Below are positions 1-5,484 of a stretch of DNA of 5,605 bases, piece by piece. A program made the position numbers and the translations under genes. Location of the stretch: positions 1-5,605 of the forward strand of contig JAMJFV010000129.1 in the NCBI GenBank assembly GCA_023544495.1, in the 5' to 3' direction. Within the stretch, counting starts at the first letter, position 1. The number at the start of each line of letters is the position of its first letter. This DNA is from ANME-2 cluster archaeon. GTDB taxonomy: Archaea; Halobacteriota; Methanosarcinia; Methanosarcinales; Methanocomedenaceae. Under the pieces are notes generated by a model. That model did not search any database. It was not told the origin of the DNA and saw only the letters and a program-made list of their open reading frames with translations.

Positions 1-1
1 T

Positions 2-184
2 CAGTTGCAGCAGCTTTGCTGCCCGGTGTTCCTGGCAGCCCGGGAAAAGTGCCGGTGCAAGAGTGCCTTATGGGAGGATATCAGAAGCTTTTTCCGCAAT
101 TTCATCGCCCCGTCCATGGAATTCATCTTGCGGGCCATCGGCCAGGGACTCAGGAAACAACACTATCAGGTGCAACTTGAATAG
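2..184 (+). pseudogene. Possible degraded C-terminal tail of a serine recombinase (uncertain)
   Basis: A frame open from the left edge of the window ends at TAG 182-184 and gives about 60 residues. Near its middle it reads KCRCKSALWEDIRSFFRN, which resembles the stretch after the zinc ribbon of large serine recombinases, where a Cys/Arg-rich segment is followed by a V/L-W-E/D-D-I-x-x-F-I/L-x-N motif. The resemblance is from memory of the family and is short. The expected NPG-type continuation is absent, so a frameshifted or decayed remnant is the most that can be argued. It overlaps the upstream extension of the cytochrome frame, which is also open here. A chance open frame is a real alternative. 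Confidence 0.28.
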
Positions 185-269
185 TACAAGACGGGCAATC
201 CGCACAATATCAAAGAACGGGTGTCTTTCAGCAACAAGGCTGGAAGAACGGTTGGTCAACTATTGCCCG

Positions 270-274
270 AAGGA
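270..274 (+). promoter_or_regulatory. Shine-Dalgarno-like AAGGA before ATG 285
   Basis: AAGGA lies 10 bases upstream of ATG 285. It is the only start in the 5' part of the cytochrome frame for which I can see a ribosome-binding-like sequence. The GTG at 63, the furthest upstream start in the frame, has none. This decides the start chosen for the cytochrome, but only weakly, because the resulting N-terminus is not a signal peptide. Confidence 0.35.
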
Positions 275-284
275 CGAATTTTTA

Positions 285-2792
285 ATGCCATTTCCGGCAA
301 TTTTTGCCAGAATAGTTGAGCGAGCACCCATCAGGCTCGCCGCACAAGGCCGGACATGGCTAAAAATACATTTTCATCCCGAACTACCCATCAAAACGGG
401 AGTGGCTGCCTATAACTTATCAATAGAACAATATCAAGCGCTTCTCGACAGTTTTTCAGCTTATGCCGAAGTAACTGCAGCTGGGTACGGGGGCACAGCG
501 ACCGATATGTACACGGATACCTTTGTAGAAGCAGACGCTAAGGGATATGGAGGAACTGAAGCAGAGTGGCTTGCAGCGCAGGCTTTAACGATAGCTGCTA
601 CTGCTCTCGAAACACCTTTGGAGTCCTGCTCCGTTTGTCATAACGGCTCTACCGCGTTTAATGGCAACTCCCATCAGGCGGTTTACGATAATTATTCAGA
701 TACCAGCACCTTAGGGCTGACAATCAACAGCGTAGTGACTGCTGTTCCCAATTCAACCATGACTTTTTCAATCACCAAGAATGGGATACCGTATACAGTT
801 CCCGCAGCCCAGCTGGCCGCTGATCTCGACCAGGAGAGATTCTATGCAGTTCAGTATAACGCTGGCCAGGTGACGGCAAGCTTCCAATACAATACAGCTA
901 CCCTCGCCGATGCAGGCGCAGGCATGTATACGGTATCAACCGCTGCTGCAACCTTTGACGTTGAAGATGGAGACGGCTTCGCCTATGCCTATATTGCCAA
1001 GGGTAAACTTACTACCGAAGGCATGCAGTTGTATAACGATGTGGCCAATACCGGCGTAGCCTATGGCACCACAGGCACCTATGCATCTGTAGCCAACGTC
1101 GCTGGTTGCGAAAAATGCCACGGCACCCCTTATATGAAACACGGCTACAGGGCCGCTGCGGTTGCTGGTCTGCCTGATTTTGTCGCCTGCAAGGCCTGTC
1201 ACGTTGACACAACCGATGGCAGTCATACGGCGTGGCAGCTTTTAGTTGACGATGTAGCCGCATATGCAGCGCAGAATGGCAATCCAACAGACCCGCAGAA
1301 GCTCAAATACGCGTATAAACGAAACGTCATGAACGACGTCCATATGTCCCATGCCATGGAATTTGCCTATCCGCAATCAATGGCTAACTGTGTCACCTGC
1401 CATGAAGGCAATCTGGTAGCAACTTTGGCTGATGCAAATTTCACAATGACGACCTGCAGAAGCTGTCATCCCGTAACAGGAACCGGTGGTACTGATGACA
1501 AGCGGGCACCTGCATTGATTGATTTGATGACCGCGTCAACCTTGGACCATTCTTCTATGTTTCCGAATTTGTATGCTGACACCCCTGACCAGAACTGTGC
1601 ACTGTGTCATGTTACTGCTGGGATTGGCCCGAATTTCAGCACAATGCATAACGGCGGTTACAATCCACTGATTTACACTGCTGACGGAACAAAGTATGCT
1701 GATGCACTTACTGTATCAATTTCCAATCCTGTCCTGACTGGAACTGATTTAACCTTCGATATCACTGCAAGTGGCTCCGCAGGAACCTTCACTGCTACAG
1801 ACATTGTTCCTGCTATCATGATCGGTCTGTATGGTTATAATTCAAAGGATTTCATCGTTAATGGGCACGATCGTTGGGACAGCAACTGTAATGGTACTAT
1901 ATCTCGCAATGATGGTGATCAACCCATTGGGGAATATATTGTTGGTGATGAAGATCCAGCATGTCCAAACCCCTATTGGACTCTGGTATCAGGAACGGTT
2001 GGTTCTGGTGCGTGGACAATTACTGCCCATCTCGCAACCTGGTCTGATATGATTAATTCTGGCACCATCAAGCGTGTTGAACTCGCAGTCATGCCAGAGT
2101 TGGAGGTAAATGCAGCTGGAGACCTTGCTGGTCTTAATGCTGTTTCGCAGACGTTCAACTTGACTACCCCAGGCGTTGAGCCTTTCTTCGGACATGATAT
2201 AGTCGATGCTGCCAAATGTAATACCTGCCATGATCAGCTGGCAACCACCTTCCATAGTGGCGACAGAGGTGGAAACATCACTGTCTGCCGCATGTGCCAT
2301 ATAGGTCTAGCTGGTGGTTCGCACCTGGAAATGCAGTCACGATCCATCGACTCATATGTCCATGCGATCCATTCCTTCCAGGCATTTGATCCAGGCGACA
2401 TAGCTGATACTCCTGTCGATGCACTGCATTATGCGCATCACATCGAGAGTACCTATCCGAACTTCACGATCACGAACTGTGAATCCTGTCACAACCCGGG
2501 TACGTACAACGTACCGGATCAGTCCAAGTCGATGCCGGGTAAATTGTCTGCTGCTGACGTAATGGCTCCAGGCGACCTGCTGTACGGCAGAAACATCGGT
2601 GCGGTACCTAGCTATGATGTCGGCCCTGCTTCACGAGCATGCGGTTCATGCCATAGAGCAGAGTTGATCAATGAAGATGCTGCTGGTGAGCTTGGTTCCT
2701 TCAACCAGCACACCAAAACCAACGGCTACCTTGTGAAAGATGCCCCTGGAGTTCTTGACCAAATCATCAATGGTGTCATGTCAAAGTTCTAA
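285..2792 (+). CDS. OmcA/MtrC-type decaheme c-type cytochrome lacking a recognisable signal peptide
   Basis: This is an 835-residue multiheme cytochrome of the OmcA/MtrC family, whose members sit on the outer face of the outer membrane and pass electrons to metals or electrodes. Ten CXXCH heme sites are visible, with first Cys at residues 115, 275, 302, 369, 391, 438, 645, 668, 732 and 786. Two Thr/Val/Ala-rich beta-domains (about 140-240 and 472-635) separate the hemes into groups of 1, 5 and 4. The C-terminal block carries the family's VHAIHSF and NCESCHNPGTY signatures. The second beta-domain contains an EF-hand-like loop (532-543) and a Cys pair at 535 and 560. The start follows an AAGGA, but the frame is open upstream to position 3 with a GTG at 63. 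The first 40 or so residues are basic and lack a hydrophobic core or lipobox, although cytochromes c must be exported for heme attachment. The native 5' end has therefore probably been replaced, with homology beginning near VAAYNLS (about position 400). Two hairpins follow the stop. Family is near certain; functionality is doubtful. Confidence 0.9.
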   Translation: MPFPAIFARIVERAPIRLAAQGRTWLKIHFHPELPIKTGVAAYNLSIEQYQALLDSFSAYAEVTAAGYGGTATDMYTDTFVEADAKGYGGTEAEWLAAQALTIAATALETPLESCSVCHNGSTAFNGNSHQAVYDNYSDTSTLGLTINSVVTAVPNSTMTFSITKNGIPYTVPAAQLAADLDQERFYAVQYNAGQVTASFQYNTATLADAGAGMYTVSTAAATFDVEDGDGFAYAYIAKGKLTTEGMQLYNDVANTGVAYGTTGTYASVANVAGCEKCHGTPYMKHGYRAAAVAGLPDFVACKACHVDTTDGSHTAWQLLVDDVAAYAAQNGNPTDPQKLKYAYKRNVMNDVHMSHAMEFAYPQSMANCVTCHEGNLVATLADANFTMTTCRSCHPVTGTGGTDDKRAPALIDLMTASTLDHSSMFPNLYADTPDQNCALCHVTAGIGPNFSTMHNGGYNPLIYTADGTKYADALTVSISNPVLTGTDLTFDITASGSAGTFTATDIVPAIMIGLYGYNSKDFIVNGHDRWDSNCNGTISRNDGDQPIGEYIVGDEDPACPNPYWTLVSGTVGSGAWTITAHLATWSDMINSGTIKRVELAVMPELEVNAAGDLAGLNAVSQTFNLTTPGVEPFFGHDIVDAAKCNTCHDQLATTFHSGDRGGNITVCRMCHIGLAGGSHLEMQSRSIDSYVHAIHSFQAFDPGDIADTPVDALHYAHHIESTYPNFTITNCESCHNPGTYNVPDQSKSMPGKLSAADVMAPGDLLYGRNIGAVPSYDVGPASRACGSCHRAELINEDAAGELGSFNQHTKTNGYLVKDAPGVLDQIINGVMSKF

Positions 2793-2799
2793 TGGCTGA

Positions 2800-2833
2800 A
2801 AAGGATGAGATGGCCTCTGCCATCTCATCCTTT
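2800..2833 (+). terminator. Hairpin just after the cytochrome stop
   Basis: A perfect 15-base-pair stem, AAAGGATGAGATGGC (2800-2814) with its complement (2819-2833), closes a CTCT loop. It begins 7 bases after the cytochrome stop. Only a short, impure T-tract (TTTGATTT) follows the stem, so it may act as a weak terminator or as a stabiliser of the mRNA 3' end, backed up by the stronger hairpin downstream. Confidence 0.65.
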
Positions 2834-2869
2834 GATTTACGTTCAACAGCTAAACCTTAGCAAATATAT

Positions 2870-2911
2870 GAGGGGCTCAGGAAGTATAACTTCCTGAGCC
2901 CCTCTTTTATT
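2870..2911 (+). terminator. Strong rho-independent terminator
   Basis: GAGGGGCTCAGGAAGT (2870-2885) pairs perfectly with 2889-2904 over 16 bases around an ATA loop and is followed by TTTTATT. A long GC-rich stem, small loop and T-run are the classical intrinsic terminator for the cytochrome transcript. The reverse strand has no matching T-run (it would read CATATATTTG), so it looks mostly one-directional. Confidence 0.85.
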
Positions 2912-2990
2912 GTAAGCGCCAACTAAAGTACATCTTGTTTCTTGCCAGCCGCTATGTCATGATGAAACTCCCTGCAATCAACAAGGAGCC

Positions 2991-3100
2991 CGTAGGTTGG
3001 GGTGAACTTGTGAACCCCAGGTAAGCGAGGCACGAGACTCCGACAATCACCCGTCGCGGCAAAGGAAAACGTTGGGGTTCGTGCCTCACCCCAATCTACG
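2991..3100. repeat. REP/BIME- or MITE-like palindromic element
   Basis: The ends are inverted copies matching at 14 of 15 bases: CGTAGGTTGGGGTGA (2991-3005) and TCACCCCAATCTACG (3086-3100). Each end also forms its own small hairpin: TGGGGT/ACCCCA around a 10-base loop (2998-3019), and TTGGGGT/ACCCCAA around a 9-base loop (3072-3094). A second inverted pair, GAGGCACGA (3027-3035) and TCGTGCCTC (3079-3087), lies inside. No protein is encoded. Two opposed hairpins flanking a spacer is the form of a BIME, the element type mobilised by RAYT transposases, and a RAYT remnant lies about 230 bases away. Copies elsewhere in the genome would be needed to confirm it. The remaining parts of 2912-3156 show nothing else recognisable. 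Confidence 0.6.
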
Positions 3101-3156
3101 TGCTGCGGGACGCCGAAATGTTTTTATATGCAGGGGATTATGAAAGTGAATGACCG

Positions 3157-3330
3157 ATGGAACCGAAAAATCCGGAATTACACTTAGCCGGCGACTTTAT
3201 CAGGGAGACGGGCTGCCATATTTTTTTGACAGGCAAGGCCGGTACCGGGAAGACAACCTTTCTCCGTTCCGTTAAAGAGATAACGCCGAAGCGGATGATT
3301 ATTACCGCACCAACAGGGGTTGCCGCCATT
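3157..3330 (+). pseudogene. N-terminal fragment of a PIF1-type ATPase/helicase
   Basis: The first 58 residues match the start of bacterial PIF1-like superfamily 1 DNA helicases. They open with MEPKNPELHLAGDFI, then FLTGKAGTGKTTFL with the Walker A motif GKAGTGKT at residues 26-33, then MIITAPTGVAAI, corresponding to motif Ia. Intact members continue with N-A-x-G-x-T-I-H-S-F and several hundred further residues. Here, from residue 59 onward, the frame (which runs to 3492) simply reads the antisense of a transposase gene on the other strand. Walker B, the other helicase motifs and the C-terminal half are all missing, so no helicase activity is possible. The start at 3157 matches the family's usual N-terminus, although its ribosome-binding sequence is weak. 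Confidence 0.8.
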
Positions 3331-3504
3331 GCTCATGAGGCAATACGCACTTACCTGGACATCCCACAGCTCAGCTGCCTCTTTCAGAAGGGTGATAAAT
3401 ATTTCAAAATCCTGCTTGCCCGAGAAAACATTCTCTCCACGCCTGCCACGATTCATGACGTGATACCAGGCCCCAGGATATTCTATTCGTAATGGTCTAC
3501 TCAT
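3328..3504 (-). pseudogene. N-terminal fragment of a REP-associated tyrosine transposase (RAYT)
   Basis: Read from ATG 3504 leftward, 59 residues are typical of RAYT / transposase_17 proteins of the Y1 HUH superfamily: MSRPLRIEYPGAWYHVMNRG at the start, then a helix (QDFEIFITLLKEAAELW) and AYCLMSN. In intact proteins the last motif continues as H-Y-H, the HUH metal-binding site, and the catalytic tyrosine comes later. Both are absent because the frame passes into antisense helicase sequence after Asn59, so the frame running on to 3184 is not real coding. Such enzymes cut and move REP palindromes as single-stranded DNA. This copy is inactive, but its normal start and upstream leader are retained. 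Confidence 0.85.
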
Positions 3505-3554
3505 GACTCTGAATGTAACATGTTATGATATAGAATGTAATGTCAAAATGAGAC
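3505..3554 (-). other. Leader of the RAYT remnant with short repeats
   Basis: The stretch upstream of the RAYT start has no coding potential. It contains GAATGTAA twice (3511-3518 and 3533-3540) and a 10-base palindrome TAACATGTTA (3516-3525). On the minus strand it reads GGGGTCAAGTCTCATTTTGACATT at its far end, spanning into 3562. That type of leader, beginning GGGGTCA, I recall in front of many RAYT genes. It may hold the recognition end of the element, but this cannot be settled from one copy. Confidence 0.35.
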
Positions 3555-3588
3555 TTGACCCCTTTATTACTTTGACCCCTTTATTACT
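3555..3588. repeat. Perfect 17-bp tandem duplication
   Basis: TTGACCCCTTTATTACT occurs twice back to back (3555-3571 and 3572-3588). It sits at the edge between the RAYT leader and the broken LRR gene, and its second copy provides the stop codon of that LRR frame (TTA at 3584-3586, read as TAA on the minus strand). Confidence 0.9.
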
Positions 3589-3603
3589 GGGATATTACTG
3601 GGA
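3582..3603. repeat. Perfect 11-bp tandem duplication overlapping the 17-bp repeat
   Basis: TATTACTGGGA occurs twice in a row (3582-3592 and 3593-3603), sharing its first seven bases with the end of the 17-bp repeat. Two nested short duplications in 49 bases suggest slippage or repeated end-joining at this boundary. Confidence 0.85.
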
Positions 3604-4120
3604 TAATTTCCAGTCCAGATTGCTTTTGGATAGTATAAAGGTTTAGTTGGGTCAACAGGCTCAGATTGCCGAACTCTGGTGGAAGATATCCTGAAAGATT
3701 ACAGAACCCCATATGTATTGACTGTAGCTGACTGAGATTGCCAAACTGTTTTGGAATGGTACCTCCGAGAAATACATTTCCATAGACCCAGAATGTTGTC
3801 AACTGGCTCAAATCTCCAATTGCCGGAGGTATTTTGCCGACAAGATTGTTGTTTTGAAGCTGAATTCCTGCAATATGACCTCCGCTGCAAACAATACCGT
3901 ACCAGTTGTTCAGACATGGATCGCCGTTGTTCCAATTGGTGCTGGATGTCCAGCCGCTACCGCCGGCAGCGTTGTATAGTGCAACAAGCGCGGCCCGTTC
4001 CTCAGGCGGAACCTCAATACCTGCAGTAATTGCTAGCTCATCCGTACCGATAATCAGGGTTGCCAGAATAAGGGCACCGGTTAGATATCTTGTCATTTTC
4101 TGAATCGTTACGTTGGTCAT
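3584..4120 (-). CDS. Secreted leucine-rich-repeat protein, 3'-truncated
   Basis: This 178-residue protein begins with a signal peptide: basic MTNVTIQKMTRYLTG, then the hydrophobic ALILATLIIG, with cleavage probably near residues 30-34. It continues with an LRRNT_2-type cap (about 37-80) bearing W57, W63, C69, W73 and C78, close to the cap of plant LRR receptors. Three full 24-25-residue repeats with L-x-G-x-I/L-P cores follow (83-106, 107-131, 132-155). A fourth breaks off after LTQLNLY (residue 162), and the last 16 residues (TIQKQSG onward) are unlike an LRR and run into short tandem repeats. Intact relatives have many more repeats and a C-terminal tail like that of the neighbour upstream. 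It starts 39 bases after that neighbour's stop, so co-transcription is likely. Role inferred: cell-surface or secreted binding; ligand unknown. Confidence 0.85.
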   Translation of the reverse strand: MTNVTIQKMTRYLTGALILATLIIGTDELAITAGIEVPPEERAALVALYNAAGGSGWTSSTNWNNGDPCLNNWYGIVCSGGHIAGIQLQNNNLVGKIPPAIGDLSQLTTFWVYGNVFLGGTIPKQFGNLSQLQSIHMGFCNLSGYLPPEFGNLSLLTQLNLYTIQKQSGLEIIPVISQ

Positions 4121-4127
4121 TTTGGTA

Positions 4128-4132
4128 TCCCC
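4128..4132 (-). promoter_or_regulatory. Shine-Dalgarno GGGGA for the downstream LRR gene
   Basis: On the minus strand GGGGA stands 7 bases before ATG 4120. Together with the clear signal peptide that follows, it supports this start over later ones. Confidence 0.55.
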
Positions 4133-4159
4133 AACAAATATCGTTTGAACCAGGTGTGT

Positions 4160-5290
4160 CTAATTTCCCATTCCGGTTGTTGCCGGGATGAACAACGGCC
4201 AGGGGAAGTAAGGGCATTTCCCGCCCTGGGATGTTTTCCAGTCGGTATACCAGCTACTTTTGAGGGTAATAAATGAATCAAGAGCAGGGGCCACATCTGT
4301 ATTCAGATAGTTGTTGTGGAGGCTTAACCCTTGGGAATCGTTAAGCTGGGTAAGATTTAATAGAGACATTGGTAGGTCTCCACATAACTGATTGCTGTGA
4401 AGGATCAGAGAATTTAAATTTGTCAGGTTACCTAGTTCAGAAGGAACAGACCCTCTGAGGTTGTTGCCACTCAGCCCAAGAGAAGTAAGGTTTGTCAGGT
4501 TGCCAAGTTCTTTTGGTATCAGTCCGCTCAGTTGATTGTCGTTGATGTCTAACCCGGTAAGATTGATCATGGTCCCAAATTGTGCGGGAATTGCGCCGGA
4601 AAGGTTGTTGTTGTAAAGATACAGTTGTGTCAGGCCTGTCAGATTGCTCAGGCTGGGTGGGATTGATCCGGTGAGTTGATTTACGTACAGGGTAAGATAT
4701 GTCAGTCCGGTCAGGTTGCCAAGCTGAGGTGGTATCGGGCCTGTGAGCTGATTATTGTTCATGGTGAGATAAGTCAAGCTTGTCAGATTGCCAAGTTGAT
4801 CAGGGATAGATCCTGTAAGTTGATTGTTGTTCAATGTTAATCTGATCAGGGACGTCAAATTGCCAAGTCCAGTAGGGATGGATCCCGTGAATTGGCAATT
4901 TTCAAGTTCGAGCCAAGTCAGATTTGTCAGATCGCCTAGTTGGGTTGGTAGATCTCCATCAAGCTGAGGATTATACTTAGTCCTCAAGTCATTAAGATTA
5001 GTGAGATTTCCTGTCTCAGTTGGAAGCGGACCAGTGAACTGGTTATAACTAAGGTTCAATTGGATCAGGTTCGTAAGGTCGCCAATCAGTGTAGGGATAT
5101 TGCCGCCGAAGGAATTGTTTGCCAAATCAAGGTAAGCAAGGTTTGGCAATGCAAACAGTTGATCTGGCAGAGGAGCGTCATTGAATAAGTTAGAGGAGAG
5201 ATTGAGTACAATTAAATTGCTCAGGTTTTTTATTGCATCTCCGGGTAAAGGTCCTTCCAGTTGGTTGTTTGAGAGGAGGAGATAAGTTAG
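4160..5290 (-). CDS. Leucine-rich-repeat protein, 5'-truncated (13 repeats plus C-terminal tail)
   Basis: LRR sequence begins at LTYLLLSNNQLEGPLP (from 5290) and runs through 13 repeats of 24-25 residues of the plant-specific type (consensus LTxLxLxxNQLTGSIPxxLGNLTN). A degenerate fourteenth and a tail of about 40 residues rich in aromatics follow (SSWYTDWKTSQGGKCPYF, then PWPLFIPATTGMGN). There is no signal peptide or N-terminal cap. The frame is open to a TAG at 5327-5329, but contains no ATG, GTG or TTG before TTG 5149. That TTG lies inside the third repeat, so a start there (329 residues) would be artificial. The lost 5' end coincides with a putative insertion-sequence terminus at 5291. 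Its 3' end is intact and a paralog follows 39 bases later. Such proteins are usually secreted binding or adhesion proteins; this copy is probably not expressed correctly. Confidence 0.85.
   Translation of the reverse strand, partial: LTYLLLSNNQLEGPLPGDAIKNLSNLIVLNLSSNLFNDAPLPDQLFALPNLAYLDLANNSFGGNIPTLIGDLTNLIQLNLSYNQFTGPLPTETGNLTNLNDLRTKYNPQLDGDLPTQLGDLTNLTWLELENCQFTGSIPTGLGNLTSLIRLTLNNNQLTGSIPDQLGNLTSLTYLTMNNNQLTGPIPPQLGNLTGLTYLTLYVNQLTGSIPPSLSNLTGLTQLYLYNNNLSGAIPAQFGTMINLTGLDINDNQLSGLIPKELGNLTNLTSLGLSGNNLRGSVPSELGNLTNLNSLILHSNQLCGDLPMSLLNLTQLNDSQGLSLHNNYLNTDVAPALDSFITLKSSWYTDWKTSQGGKCPYFPWPLFIPATTGMGN
4346..5290 (-). repeat. 72-bp periodic LRR-coding repeats
   Basis: Thirteen consecutive units, most of 72 bases (24 codons) and three of 75 (the first two and the fifth), encode the LRR array. 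Central units share phrases such as CAGTTGACAGG-like NQLTG codons and GGCAATCTGAC-like GNLT codons. The units differ at many synonymous sites, so this is an old array rather than a recent expansion. Confidence 0.8.
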
Positions 5291-5460
5291 TGTCCATCCA
5301 GAAACGGCCTTTTTAAGCGACCATGACTAATAATAGTTCTCATTGAAATACCTGTTCATCGTTTTAGACCGGGCAAAAAACAAAATTTGACGCTGCTACA
5401 ACCGGTTCACACTCAAATCCGGCGACCCTGGACCCACCTCTCCCGTAAAATGTCAATCCA

Positions 5461-5484
5461 GGCCTGAACCGTATAGTTCAGGCC
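5461..5484 (-). other. Hairpin overlapping the transposase stop codon
   Basis: GGCCTGAAC (5461-5469) and GTTCAGGCC (5476-5484) form a perfect 9-base-pair stem with a 6-base loop. The transposase stop TGA (5480-5478) lies inside it. No T-run follows on the minus strand, so a folding role at the mRNA 3' end, or blocking of read-in, fits better than classical termination. Confidence 0.5.

Noticed and set aside
68..259. Minus-strand open frame of 63 codons opposite the left-end fragment
   Set aside because: It has no recognisable motif and lies wholly opposite other open frames; best explained as chance.
615..641. Lipobox-like LESC before the first heme
   Set aside because: The Cys is the first cysteine of CSVCH and there is no hydrophobic stretch or basic n-region before it, so it is a heme ligand site and not a lipidation site.
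936..2300. Several minus-strand and alternative-frame open frames within the cytochrome
   Set aside because: They run antisense to, or out of frame with, a gene with ten CXXCH sites and show no domain of their own.
3331..3492. Apparent continuation of the helicase frame to 111 residues
   Set aside because: After residue 58 the sequence is the antisense of the RAYT fragment and matches no helicase motif.
3519..3546. TTGACA (minus strand, 3546-3541) as a -35 box for the RAYT gene
   Set aside because: No convincing -10 box at 16-18 bases; the nearest AT-rich hexamers are too close.
3751..4103. Plus-strand open frames opposite the downstream LRR gene
   Set aside because: The minus strand has a signal peptide, LRR cap and repeats here; the plus-strand products are rich in Cys/Arg without motif and are shadows.
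4346..5290. Regular 72-base periodicity considered as a CRISPR or satellite array
   Set aside because: The period is 24 codons, units vary at codon third positions and all encode LRR consensus, so it is protein-coding repetition.
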